Positions 22,211 through 30,848 of a stretch of DNA of 51,114 nucleotides are shown here, piece after piece. Source of the DNA: Mediterranea massiliensis (GTDB taxonomy: Bacteria > Bacteroidota > Bacteroidia > Bacteroidales > Bacteroidaceae); the NCBI RefSeq assembly GCF_900128475.1, contig NZ_LT635837.1, positions 48,272 to 99,385 on the forward strand, in the 5' to 3' direction. Under the pieces are notes generated by a model that did not search any database, had not been told where the DNA came from, and was given only the letters and a program-made list of their open reading frames with translations. The position numbers and the translations under genes are program-made. Position 1 is the first letter of the stretch. Each line of letters opens with the position of its first letter.

Positions 22211-22664
22211 ACAGAGACAGAGTTAATCATCGGCATGTAAAATATCGTCAGACATCGACAAAGCTATCACCATTGACTTCCGGAACCTATATTTTTCATA
22301 TCTCAAAAAAAATAAGTACCTTCGCTAAGCCAAAATGATGAAACTGCGTTCTTTACGGTCGGAGCAGAAAGGATTTTCAAACAACTCCATACAACTGGAA
22401 TGGGCAACGGATAGGTAGCAATTTTTTCGCTTAACTATTCAAAAAACGGCTTCAAAGCACACATTTACAAATGCGGAATAATGCTGCGTATCTCCCTGAA
22501 AGCCCAATAGTTTACATTATTCTTCCTAAATCCATCCGAAATCGGGCGAGTTTTTCTATATTTGCCTTGCTAATTTGGAGCAATACAAAAGAAGGATTGC
22601 CCCGTTGTGAAAACATCGGATAAACTTAGCTGTTAAAAAAAGTAGGATTTTTAAGCAGAGCACC
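22211..22664. other. Intergenic region at the probable element border
   Basis: These 454 bases hold no substantial gene. A 27-residue frame at 22335-22418 (MMKLRSLRSEQKGF...) follows TACCTTCG at 22314-22321 and may be a remnant. GTACCTTCGC at this place resembles the GTAnnTTTGC core of CTnDOT-type attachment sites, so this may be the junction of element and chromosome. A promoter element TATATTTG lies at 22557-22564, about 100 bases before the Fic gene. Confidence 0.4.
22557..22564 (+). promoter_or_regulatory. Promoter -7 element of Fic gene
   Basis: TATATTTG matches TAnnTTTG exactly. The leader to the ATG at 22665 would be about 95 bases. No TTTG -33 is seen. Confidence 0.4.
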
Positions 22665-23804
22665 ATGACTGATTTTGAAGAATATATCAGACAAAATGAG
22701 CCTGACAGCCGGCAGAAAGCCTATGCCTGGCGAACAGCGATCGGACTTCAGGCCGTCGATGGCTTGAAGCCCTCGGAATATCTGAAAGATACGGCACGCA
22801 AGCATATTGAGGGAGAGATTGATATTGACGAAGCGCAAAAGCTGATCAAGTCGTACTATCAGTCGAAGACGACCAGAACTTCCGTAGACGACGACCTGGA
22901 AGAGGCCGATGTGGTTTCTGCTCATATAGCCAAACTGTTGGGGGAACAGTCTTTTGCTTTTTCTGTGGTGGGCATTACTTCTATTCACCGCCGGTTATTT
23001 GAAGGTGTTTTCAAGTTTGCCGGTAGAATTCGTGATTATGACATCACGAAAAAGGAATGGGTACTCAAAGGCGACACTGTGATATACGTCAATTCAGAAG
23101 ACATAAGAAGAGCTTTGGAATATGACCTGGAGCAGGAAAGGAACTTTGTATATGCCGGACTTGCACACAGCCAAATGGTGGAGCATATCGCAAAATTCGT
23201 ATCGGGATTGTGGCAAATACATCCGTTTGGCGAAGGAAATACGCGCACGGTAGCTGTGTTTACCATCAAATACCTCCGTTCCATCGGATTTTATGTTGAA
23301 AACGACTTGTTTGCCAACTATTCGTGGTATTTCCGCAATGCGTTGGTCCGTGCCAATTATCGCAATGCGGTGAAAGGAGTAGAACCGGATATGAAATACC
23401 TCGTCCGCTTCTTCCGCAACTTGCTCTTGGGAGAAAACAATGAATTGCGCAACCGATACATGGTAATTGATGCTCCTGAAGAATGGAAGGAACCGATGGA
23501 TGATGGTACCCCCACAAGTACCCCCACAAGTACCCCCACAAGTCAGACCAACCAACTGTATACAGACAATGTCAATGTTCAGAAGCTGGTATCGGTGATA
23601 GGGGAAAACAAACGGAGCATAAAAGAGATTTTGGACCTGTTGAATCTTAAAGATCGGAAAAACCTGCTTGAATATTACGTCATGCCGGCACAAGCCAATG
23701 GATTTGTGACGTTGCTCTATCCTGACAAGCCCCGCCACCCACGTCAAAAATATGTGTTGACCGTCAAAGGGATGGCCTTGCTTGCTTCGATGAATGACAA
23801 ATGA
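22665..23804 (+). CDS. Fic family protein
   Basis: The 379-residue protein has a central Fic domain with the catalytic loop HPFGEGNTRT (His186). Fic enzymes usually transfer AMP, or another phosphate-linked group, to a hydroxyl side chain of a target protein. A C-terminal winged-helix-like domain (VQKLVSVIGENKRSIKEILDLLNLKDRKNLLEYYV) probably binds DNA or protein. Between them a linker has three exact TPTS repeats coded by a 12-base tandem repeat at 23508-23543. No separate antitoxin gene is adjacent. It lies between the integrases and core genes, so it may be ICE cargo or chromosomal. Confidence 0.8.
   Translation: MTDFEEYIRQNEPDSRQKAYAWRTAIGLQAVDGLKPSEYLKDTARKHIEGEIDIDEAQKLIKSYYQSKTTRTSVDDDLEEADVVSAHIAKLLGEQSFAFSVVGITSIHRRLFEGVFKFAGRIRDYDITKKEWVLKGDTVIYVNSEDIRRALEYDLEQERNFVYAGLAHSQMVEHIAKFVSGLWQIHPFGEGNTRTVAVFTIKYLRSIGFYVENDLFANYSWYFRNALVRANYRNAVKGVEPDMKYLVRFFRNLLLGENNELRNRYMVIDAPEEWKEPMDDGTPTSTPTSTPTSQTNQLYTDNVNVQKLVSVIGENKRSIKEILDLLNLKDRKNLLEYYVMPAQANGFVTLLYPDKPRHPRQKYVLTVKGMALLASMNDK
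23508..23543. repeat. 12-base tandem repeat inside the Fic gene
   Basis: Three perfect copies of ACCCCCACAAGT encode three TPTS units in the interdomain linker. The unit length keeps the frame, so copy-number change would only alter linker length. Confidence 0.9.
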
Positions 23805-23935
23805 CAATTACAGTTAGCCGAAAGTGATTTTGAGATTCTTCGCTCCGCTCAGCATGACAGAGGGGAAGGCTGGCGGAGAATGACAAAATGGGCAGGCACG
23901 AACGAAGCTCCTTCCCGCTCCTACCCTCTTTATCC

Positions 23936-24643
23936 TCAGAACTTCAGATAGAAATCGCCCGTGAGGCGGCGGTAGTCGTCGGAGTAGTCGCCACCCGCCT
24001 GGTGGATGTAGAGCGCATCCTCGTCCACAGGACCCAGACGGCGGCTGTAGGCGACCAGCACGCGGCGGGCGGGCTTGCCTGCCTTGGTGTAGACACGCGT
24101 GCGGCGGCAGGGATAGAGGCCCTGCATCCAGGCGGCGTCTTCGGCCGCACGCTCCACCTCGCTGGGGATGACGATGCTCACCACTCCGCCCTCGTCCAGC
24201 AGCCGGGCCGAACGGCGGAAGAGCACGTCGTAGTTCAGGCCGCCGGCATGGCGGGCGGCGTTGCGCTGGCGGTCGGGACAGGGAAGCGCGTCGATGAAGT
24301 AAGGAGGGTTGGAGACGATGAGGTCGTAGCGCGCGGCGGGCTCGAAGTCGCGGAAATCTGTACAGACCACACGGATGCGGTCCGCCCAGGGCGAGGCGGA
24401 AACGTTCTCGGATGCCTGCGAGGCGGCATCGGCATCGACCTCGACGGCCGTGACCTGCAGCAGGGGGTTGCGCTGGGCCAACTGCAAGGCTATGAGGCCC
24501 GTACCTGTGCCTACGTCGAGCGCCGTGCGGACGCCTTCCACAGGAGCCCACGCGCCCAGCAGCACGCCGTCGGTGCCCACCTTCATGGCGCAGCGGTCGT
24601 GGCGGACGATGAATTGTTTGAACAAAAAGGATGATTCGGACAT
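23936..24643 (-). CDS. trmN: tRNA1(Val) (adenine-37-N6)-methyltransferase
   Basis: The 235-residue SAM-dependent methyltransferase has the SAM loop LDVGTGTGLIALQLAQR and the N6-adenine motif NPPYF (YDLIVSNPPYFIDAL). FLFKQFIVRHDRCAMKVGTDGVLLGAW at its N-terminus is characteristic of the TrmN6/YfiC family. The enzyme methylates A37 in tRNA1(Val). The start at 24643 (MSESSFLFKQF) fits family length; the extension to 24703 is not conserved-looking. It is divergent from lon with a shared promoter region. Confidence 0.85.
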   Translation of the reverse strand: MSESSFLFKQFIVRHDRCAMKVGTDGVLLGAWAPVEGVRTALDVGTGTGLIALQLAQRNPLLQVTAVEVDADAASQASENVSASPWADRIRVVCTDFRDFEPAARYDLIVSNPPYFIDALPCPDRQRNAARHAGGLNYDVLFRRSARLLDEGGVVSIVIPSEVERAAEDAAWMQGLYPCRRTRVYTKAGKPARRVLVAYSRRLGPVDEDALYIHQAGGDYSDDYRRLTGDFYLKF

Positions 24644-24666
24644 ATCGCTCTGATGGATTGCTGTCG

Positions 24667-24674
24667 CAAAAGTA
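24667..24674 (-). promoter_or_regulatory. Promoter -7 element of trmN
   Basis: On the minus strand this reads TACTTTTG, matching TAnnTTTG, 24 bases ahead of the chosen start at 24643. Confidence 0.4.
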
Positions 24675-24761
24675 AGGAAATCCGCCCGAAAAAAAGTCCC
24701 CAAAATGCCCGTTTTTTGTCTTTTTAAAGAATTGGGGGCCGATTAATACAAAGAAATAGCG

Positions 24762-24769
24762 TAAATTTG
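24762..24769 (+). promoter_or_regulatory. Promoter -7 element of the lon operon
   Basis: TAAATTTG matches TAnnTTTG and is followed by GC. The leader to the lon start is about 45 bases. ATTG at 24731-24734 is a weak -33 candidate. Confidence 0.45.
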
Positions 24770-24819
24770 CATCTGCATTGTGAACTCCCACAAGAGAGTA
24801 CTAACTTAACAGGAAAGAA

Positions 24820-27309
24820 ATGAAGAAAAGATTTTATATGGGCGATGACGAATCGCAGGCCGGAAGAGGCTTCTCCGTCATTGCCGACTACGAAGGAGGC
24901 GACGAACAGCAGCTGATGGACGTGGAGATAGACAACGTGCTGCCCATACTGCCCCTTCGCAACATGGTGTTGTTTCCGGGCGTGCTGATGCCGGTATCCG
25001 TAGGGCGGAAGTCGTCGCTGCGGCTCATCAAGGACGCCGAGCGCAAGGGAATGTACATCGGCGTGGTGTGCCAGAAGGTGGCCGACACGGAGGCGCCGCT
25101 GGCCGAGGACCTGCACGACATGGGTACCGTGGCCAAGGTGATACGTGTGCTCGAAATGCCCGACCAGTCGACCACCGCCATCCTGCAGGGCACCAAGCGC
25201 ATGCAGCTGAAGGAAATCGTGGAGACCACGCCCTACCTGAAGGGACACGTGACCACCATCGACGAGGAACTGCCCGACAAGAACGACAAGGAATTCCAGG
25301 CGCTGGTGGAGGCCTGCAAGGACCTCATCGTGCGCTACATGCGTACGTCGGAGATGTTCTCGCAAGATCCCTCGTTTGCCATCAAGAACATCAGCAACCC
25401 CATCTTCCTCATCAACTTCATCTGCACCAACCTGCAGCTGAAGAAGGACGAAAAAATAGAACTGCTGCGGCTGACCTCCATGCGCGACCGCGCCTACCAC
25501 CTGCTGGAGATACTGAACCGCGAGGTGCAGCTGGCCGAAATCAAGGCTTCCATCCAGATGAGGGCCCGCGAGGACATCGACCAGCAGCAGCGCGAATACT
25601 TCCTGCAACAGCAGATCAAGACCATTCAGGACGAGCTGGGCGGAAGCACGCAGGAACAGGAGATAGCCGAGATGCGCCGCAAGGCGGACACGATGAAGTG
25701 GAGCGCCGAGGTGAAGGCCACCTTCCTGAAGGAGGTGGACAAGCTGGAGCGCACGCACCCGCAGTCGCCCGACTACAGCGTGCAGCTGAACTACCTGCAG
25801 ACGATGCTGAGCCTGCCCTGGGGCATCTATACCACGGACAACTTCAACCTGAAGAACGCCGAAAAGACGCTGAACAAGGACCACTACGGACTGGAGAAGG
25901 TGAAGGAACGCATCCTGGAGCACCTGGCCGTGCTGAAGCTGAAGCACGACATGAAGTCGCCCATCATCTGCCTCTATGGCCCTCCGGGCGTGGGAAAGAC
26001 GTCGCTGGGACGCTCGATAGCCGCCGCGCTGAAGCGCAAGTACGTGCGCATGTCGCTGGGCGGCGTGCACGACGAGGCCGAGATACGCGGACACCGCCGC
26101 ACGTACATCGGCGCCATGCCGGGGCGCATCATCAAGAACCTGATCAAGGCGGGATCGTCGAACCCGGTCTTCATCCTCGACGAGATAGACAAGGTGAGCG
26201 CCGACCGTCAGGGCGACCCGTCGTCGGCCCTGCTCGAAGTGCTCGACCCTGAGCAGAACTCGGCCTTCCACGACAACTTCCTCGACGTGGACTACGACCT
26301 GTCGAAGGTGATGTTCATCGCCACGGCCAACAACCTGAACACCATCCCCGGCCCCCTGCTGGACCGCATGGAGCTGATTGAGGTGAGCGGATACATCACG
26401 GAGGAGAAGATCGAGATTGCCCGACGCCACCTGGTGCCCAAAGAACTGGAGGCCAACGGACTGAAGAAGACCGACGTGAAGCTGCCCAAACAGACGCTGG
26501 AGGCCATCATCGAGCAGTACACCCGCGAGAGCGGCGTGCGCGAGCTGGAGAAGAAGATAGGCAAGATCATGCGCAAGGTGGCCCGACAGTATGCCACCGA
26601 CGGCTACCTGCTGAAGACGGAAATCAAGCCCGAAGACCTGTACGACTATCTGGGCGTGGCCGAATACACGCGCGACAAGTATCAGGGCAACGACTATGCG
26701 GGCGTGGTGACGGGCCTGGCATGGACGGCCGTGGGCGGCGAAATCCTCTTCGTGGAGACGAGCCTGAGCCGTGGCAAGGGCGGACGCCTGACGCTGACGG
26801 GTAACCTGGGCGACGTGATGAAGGAGTCGGCCATGCTGGCGCTGGAGTACATCAAGGCGCATGCATCGCTGCTGGGGCTGGACGAGGAAATCTTCGACAA
26901 CTGGAACATACACATCCACGTGCCCGAAGGGGCCATCCCAAAGGACGGACCGTCGGCGGGCATCACGATGGCCACTTCGCTGGCTTCGGCCCTGACGCAG
27001 CGCAAGGTGAAGGCCAATCTGGCCATGACGGGTGAAATCACGCTGCGCGGCAAGGTGCTGCCCGTAGGCGGTATCAAGGAGAAGATTCTGGCCGCCAAGC
27101 GTGCAGGCATCAAGGAAATCATCCTGAGCGAGGAGAACCGCAAGAACATTGACGAGATTCAGGACATCTACCTCAAGGGGCTCACCTTCCACTACGTGAA
27201 GGATGTGAAGGAGGTGTTTGCCCTCGCGCTGACCGACGAGAAGGTGGCCGATGCCATCGACCTCACCGCCAGGAAAGACAAGGAAAAGGAACAAAAGGAA
27301 GAAGCATGA
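24820..27309 (+). CDS. lon: ATP-dependent protease La (Lon)
   Basis: The 829-residue protein has the full Lon layout. The N-terminal substrate domain begins at about residue 40 ([19 protein letters not shown]) and is followed by a helical linker. The AAA+ module has Walker A GPPGVGKT (about 387-394), Walker [10 protein letters not shown] and [17 protein letters not shown]. The C-terminal protease has the Ser712-Lys753 dyad ([10 protein letters not shown] and [12 protein letters not shown]). Lon degrades misfolded and regulatory proteins in the cytoplasm. It is the first gene of a three-gene operon: its stop overlaps the tgt start by four bases. The charged tail ([11 protein letters not shown]) is normal. 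Confidence 0.97.
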   Translation: MKKRFYMGDDESQAGRGFSVIADYEGGDEQQLMDVEIDNVLPILPLRNMVLFPGVLMPVSVGRKSSLRLIKDAERKGMYIGVVCQKVADTEAPLAEDLHDMGTVAKVIRVLEMPDQSTTAILQGTKRMQLKEIVETTPYLKGHVTTIDEELPDKNDKEFQALVEACKDLIVRYMRTSEMFSQDPSFAIKNISNPIFLINFICTNLQLKKDEKIELLRLTSMRDRAYHLLEILNREVQLAEIKASIQMRAREDIDQQQREYFLQQQIKTIQDELGGSTQEQEIAEMRRKADTMKWSAEVKATFLKEVDKLERTHPQSPDYSVQLNYLQTMLSLPWGIYTTDNFNLKNAEKTLNKDHYGLEKVKERILEHLAVLKLKHDMKSPIICLYGPPGVGKTSLGRSIAAALKRKYVRMSLGGVHDEAEIRGHRRTYIGAMPGRIIKNLIKAGSSNPVFILDEIDKVSADRQGDPSSALLEVLDPEQNSAFHDNFLDVDYDLSKVMFIATANNLNTIPGPLLDRMELIEVSGYITEEKIEIARRHLVPKELEANGLKKTDVKLPKQTLEAIIEQYTRESGVRELEKKIGKIMRKVARQYATDGYLLKTEIKPEDLYDYLGVAEYTRDKYQGNDYAGVVTGLAWTAVGGEILFVETSLSRGKGGRLTLTGNLGDVMKESAMLALEYIKAHASLLGLDEEIFDNWNIHIHVPEGAIPKDGPSAGITMATSLASALTQRKVKANLAMTGEITLRGKVLPVGGIKEKILAAKRAGIKEIILSEENRKNIDEIQDIYLKGLTFHYVKDVKEVFALALTDEKVADAIDLTARKDKEKEQKEEA

Positions 27310-28436
27310 AATTCGAATTACAGTATACCGACAGCAAGACCAACGCCCGCGCCGGCCTGATAACGACCGACCACGGGCAGATTGAGACTCCCATCTTCAT
27401 GCCCGTAGGTACCCTGGGCACCGTCAAGGGCGTACACCTGACGGAGCTGAAGGACGACATCAAGGCGCAGATCATTCTGGGCAATACCTATCACCTGTAC
27501 CTCCGACCGGGCCTCGACGTGCTGGAGAAGGCGGGCGGCCTGCACAAGTTCAATGGCTTCGACCGCCCGATGCTGACCGACAGCGGTGGTTTCCAGGTGT
27601 TCTCCCTTTCGAGCATCCGCAAGCTGCGCGAGGAGGGTGCCGAGTTCCGCTCGCACATCGACGGCAGCAAGCACATCTTCACGCCCGAACGCGTGATGGA
27701 CATCGAGCGCACCATCGGGGCCGACATCATGATGGCTTTCGACGAATGTACGCCTGGCGATGCCGACTACAACTATGCCAAGAAGTCGATGGAATTGACC
27801 CACCGCTGGCTGGACCGCTGCATCGCGCGCTTCAACGAGACGGAGCCGAAGTATGGCTACCACCAGTCGCTCTTCCCCATCGTGCAGGGCTGCGTGTACC
27901 GCGACCTACGCACGCGCTCGGCCGAGTACATCGCCTCGAAGGGGGCCGAGGGCAACGCCATCGGCGGACTGGCCGTGGGCGAGCCTGTGGAGAAGATGTA
28001 CGAGATGATAGAGCTGGTGAACGGCATCCTGCCCAAGGACAAGCCCCGCTACCTGATGGGTGTGGGCACGCCGGTCAACATTCTGGAGGGCATCGAGCGC
28101 GGTGTGGACATGTTCGACTGCGTGATGCCCACCCGCAACGGACGCAACGGCATGCTCTTCACCAAGGACGGCATCATGAACATGCGCAACAAGAAATGGG
28201 AAACGGACTTCTCGCCCATCGAGGCCGGCGGCGCCTCCTACGTGGACACGCTCTACTCGAAGGCCTACCTGCGCCACCTGTTCCACGCACAGGAACTGCT
28301 GGCCATGCAGATAGCCTCCATACACAACCTGGCCTTCTACCTGTGGCTGGTGGGCGAGGCGCGCAAGCACATCATCGCAGGTGACTTTGCCACCTGGAAG
28401 CCCATGATGGTAAAACGAGTATCTACAAGATTATGA
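27306..28436 (+). CDS. tgt: tRNA-guanine transglycosylase
   Basis: The 376-residue enzyme exchanges guanine-34 for a queuine precursor in tRNAs for Asp, Asn, His and Tyr. Key residues are Asp92 (TDSGGFQVFSL) and the nucleophile Asp271 (MFDCVMPTRNGRNG). In the zinc-binding region the usual CxCxxC is absent: about residues 302-316 read PIEAGGASYVDTLYS before the conserved KAYLRHLF, while a later His (SIHNLAFYL) remains. The enzyme may thus lack the structural zinc. It overlaps lon and the LptF/LptG gene by four bases each, forming a coupled operon. Confidence 0.93.
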   Translation: MKFELQYTDSKTNARAGLITTDHGQIETPIFMPVGTLGTVKGVHLTELKDDIKAQIILGNTYHLYLRPGLDVLEKAGGLHKFNGFDRPMLTDSGGFQVFSLSSIRKLREEGAEFRSHIDGSKHIFTPERVMDIERTIGADIMMAFDECTPGDADYNYAKKSMELTHRWLDRCIARFNETEPKYGYHQSLFPIVQGCVYRDLRTRSAEYIASKGAEGNAIGGLAVGEPVEKMYEMIELVNGILPKDKPRYLMGVGTPVNILEGIERGVDMFDCVMPTRNGRNGMLFTKDGIMNMRNKKWETDFSPIEAGGASYVDTLYSKAYLRHLFHAQELLAMQIASIHNLAFYLWLVGEARKHIIAGDFATWKPMMVKRVSTRL

Positions 28437-29581
28437 AAAAACTAAGAAGCATACGAATACCGAAACTGAATGTCGGCATATCCAAGCTGACAGGCGGATT
28501 CTTGAAGCGGCTGGACATGTACATCATCAAGAAGTTCCTGGGGACGTACGTCTTTGCCATCGCCCTCATCATCTCCATTGCCGTGGTGTTCGACTTCAAC
28601 GAGAAGCAGGACAAGTTCATGTCGCACAACGCGCCCTGGAGCGCCATTGTCTTCGACTACTACATGAACTTCATCCCCTACTTCGCCAACCTGTTCAGCC
28701 CGCTGTTCGTGTTCATCGCCGTCATTTTCTTCACCTCGAAGCTGGCCGAAAACTCGGAGATCATCGCGATGTTCTCCACCGGCATGAGCTTCAAGCGCAT
28801 GCTGCGGCCCTACATGGTGTCGGCCGCCATCATCGCCGTCGCCACCTTCTGGCTGGGGTCGTACGTCATCCCCAAGGGCAGCGTGACGCGCATCAATTTC
28901 GAGGACAAGTACTACAAGCCCCGAAAGGCCAACTCGGCCCGCAACATCCAGCTGGAGGTGGACTCGGGCGTCATCGCCTACATCGACCGCTTCGAGGACT
29001 ACCGCAAGACGGGCTACCGCTTCTCGCTGGACAAGTTCAAGGACAAGCAGCTGGTGTCGCACCTGACGGCACGCAGCATCACCTACGACACGACATCCTA
29101 TCACCACTGGATCATCAAGGACTACATGATACGCGAAATGGACGGCATGAAGGAGAAGATAACCCGCGGCGAGCGCATCGACACCACGCTCTTCATGGAA
29201 CCGGCGGACTTCCTCATCATGAAGAACCAGCAGGAAATGCTCACCAGCCCGCAGCTGAGCGAGTACATCGACCGACAGAAGCAACGAGGCTTTGCCAACA
29301 TCAAGGAGTTCGAGATCGAGTACCACAAGCGCATCGCCATGTCGTTCGCCTCCTTCATCCTGACGCTGATCGGCGTGTCGCTCTCGTCCAGAAAGACCAA
29401 GGGCGGCATGGGTCTGCACCTGGGCATCGGACTGGGACTGAGTTTCTCGTACATCCTCTTCCAGACCATCGCCTCGACGTTTGCCGTCAACGGCAACGTG
29501 CCGCCGATGATTGCCGTCTGGATTCCCAACGTGCTGTATGCCTTCATTGCGTTCTATCTGTACAAGAAGGCGCCCAAGTAA
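28433..29581 (+). CDS. LptF/LptG family permease
   Basis: The 382-residue inner-membrane protein of the YjgP/YjgQ family works with the LptB ATPase in lipopolysaccharide export. It has a helix near residues 35-55 (MYIIKKFLGTYVFAIALIISIAVVF), two helices by about 110, a large periplasmic domain and three C-terminal helices from about residue 300 (IAMSFASFILTLIGVSLSS). The LDMYIIKKFLGTY start is typical of the family. Only one member is encoded here; the partner would be elsewhere. It is the last gene of the lon operon, followed by a strong terminator. Confidence 0.88.
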   Translation: MKKLRSIRIPKLNVGISKLTGGFLKRLDMYIIKKFLGTYVFAIALIISIAVVFDFNEKQDKFMSHNAPWSAIVFDYYMNFIPYFANLFSPLFVFIAVIFFTSKLAENSEIIAMFSTGMSFKRMLRPYMVSAAIIAVATFWLGSYVIPKGSVTRINFEDKYYKPRKANSARNIQLEVDSGVIAYIDRFEDYRKTGYRFSLDKFKDKQLVSHLTARSITYDTTSYHHWIIKDYMIREMDGMKEKITRGERIDTTLFMEPADFLIMKNQQEMLTSPQLSEYIDRQKQRGFANIKEFEIEYHKRIAMSFASFILTLIGVSLSSRKTKGGMGLHLGIGLGLSFSYILFQTIASTFAVNGNVPPMIAVWIPNVLYAFIAFYLYKKAPK

Positions 29582-29582
29582 A

Positions 29583-29710
29583 TGAGCTACAAGCTACGAG
29601 CTACGAGTGACGAGGTGTGAAAAGCTATGAGTGGCGAGTGCAGATTACATGCCGACAACTCGTAGCTTTATAATCCTCACTCGTAGCTCGTAGCTCATCA
29701 CTCGTAGCTA
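29583..29710. repeat. Tandem and inverted GAGCTAC repeats
   Basis: Short units of GAGCTAC(G/A) recur at 29583-29617 and again inverted at 29675-29710, giving long complementary arms with a 60-base spacer. The copies are imperfect. Such repeats are non-coding here and sit between the lon operon and its terminator. Confidence 0.7.
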
Positions 29711-29722
29711 AAAAAAACATGA

Positions 29723-29770
29723 AGCCCCTCCTGCTCTCGTGTCGCCACAAGTGCAGGAGGGGCTCTTTTG
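29723..29770 (+). terminator. Terminator after lon-tgt-LptF/G operon
   Basis: AGCCCCTCCTGC (29723-29734) pairs perfectly with GCAGGAGGGGCT (29753-29764) and is followed by CTTTTGTTG. Confidence 0.85.
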
Positions 29771-29826
29771 TTGTATTCATTTCCTCTTATCAACCACTCT
29801 CTTCCTGTCCGACCGACGGATAAGCA

Positions 29827-30327
29827 TCAGTTCAGATAGGCCGAAAGCTCAGCAGCAGAGATGTTTTTGGCAATAATCACACCATTATCATCCAGTAAAT
29901 AGTTAGTAAAACCACGACCCAGGCGATATTGCTTGTACAGGTCGGAGTCTTCACCTTCTGTCTCCACGAAACAGGCGGGAGTAACTATTTGGTCCTTACG
30001 AACGGTTTCCTCGAAGACGGAACGATATTCGTCGAACGACACGGAAACCATTTCCACATTGTCGGAGGCCGATTGGCGAAGCGCATTGCTCAAACTTGCG
30101 TTCTGCATCCGGGACTGCGCATCGTAACTGGCCCAAAAGCTCAGCAACACATATTTGCCCTTCAGGTCTGAAAGACCGTTGGACGGTTGCACGTCAGACA
30201 TAGTTTGGATAGTAAAATCCGGGGCTATGTCGCCCACATTCAAACCTCCGGTAGGTTTGTCTTTTGAAACAAAAGAAGTCAAGGAACTAAGTAGTAATAC
30301 AACAAAAATCCATTTTACATATCTCAT
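29827..30327 (-). CDS. TlpA-like thioredoxin-fold protein lacking cysteines
   Basis: The 166-residue product has a Sec signal (MRYVKWIFVVLLLSSLTSFVS) and an AhpC/TlpA-type fold (VGDIAPDFTIQTM, LKGKYVLLSFWASYD, DNVEMVSVSFDEYRSVFEETV, YLLDDNGVIIAKNIS). At the redox site the normal WCxxC reads Tyr68-Asp69-Ala-Gln-Ser72, so both cysteines are missing and thiol chemistry is impossible there. The single remaining Cys is in TPACFVETEG. It likely has a structural or binding role in the periplasm. A good promoter lies about 135 bases upstream. Confidence 0.85.
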   Translation of the reverse strand: MRYVKWIFVVLLLSSLTSFVSKDKPTGGLNVGDIAPDFTIQTMSDVQPSNGLSDLKGKYVLLSFWASYDAQSRMQNASLSNALRQSASDNVEMVSVSFDEYRSVFEETVRKDQIVTPACFVETEGEDSDLYKQYRLGRGFTNYLLDDNGVIIAKNISAAELSAYLN

Positions 30328-30460
30328 GCAATACGGTTTTGGTTAAATACTATTCGGGACTGCCGTTCGTGACAGTGATTTCTTCCCGAAACATTGTCTT
30401 ACAGGGCCCGACACCCAACAATTCTGCTGACAGTCAAGACCTTTCATCTGAAATCGGTGG

Positions 30461-30493
30461 CAAAGGTAAGCATTTCTCAAATTAAGTTCCAAA
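30461..30493 (-). promoter_or_regulatory. Promoter of the TlpA-like gene
   Basis: On the minus strand TTTG (30493-30490) and TACCTTTG (30468-30461) are 21 bases apart, a full match to the Bacteroidetes pattern. The leader to the start codon is about 125 bases. Confidence 0.55.
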
Positions 30494-30814
30494 TAAACAA
30501 GCGATTTTCTCACTTTTTGCAGGCTTATTTTTATGTTATTTAGCATAAAACACAAAAATAGCACCAAAACGAAATGTAAATAAAGTTAAATTAGCGGCCC
30601 ATGTATACATTGAACTTATTTTCATACATCGAATATCACAATACTGTAATCATAGAGATATATAATGGACTATCATACATTATTCTATACTTAAACAGAT
30701 TTGTATAATTAATAAATGGCTACATTTATCCGAATAAAATAATTCATACACAACACTTCCTGTTATATAATGTTATAAGTTGACTTTTTTAATACCAAGA
30801 CAAATAAAAATTTA
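30494..30814. other. AT-rich divergent intergenic region
   Basis: This stretch, within the 521 bases between the TlpA-like gene and the TolB-like lipoprotein gene, is very AT-rich with many short A and T runs. No gene is visible in it. It probably carries only upstream regulatory DNA for the divergent promoters at 30461-30493 and 30815-30822. Confidence 0.5.
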
Positions 30815-30822
30815 TAATTTTG
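30815..30822 (+). promoter_or_regulatory. Promoter -7 element of TolB-like gene
   Basis: TAATTTTG matches TAnnTTTG and lies 26 bases before the start at 30849. A T-rich stretch sits upstream but no exact TTTG. Confidence 0.4.
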
Positions 30823-30848
30823 GAAAAAATATTAATTCTAGTAAGGTT

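Noticed and set aside
23814..23880. Short sequence resembling a dispersed repeat (TTCTTCGCTCCGCTCAGC) after the Fic gene
   Set aside because: Only one copy is visible in this window, so it cannot be called a repeat here.
24724..27294. Long open frame (856 codons) opposite lon
   Set aside because: Lon has all catalytic motifs and overlaps tgt. The antisense frame is a by-product of GC-rich codons, with repetitive His/Val/Leu/Arg composition.
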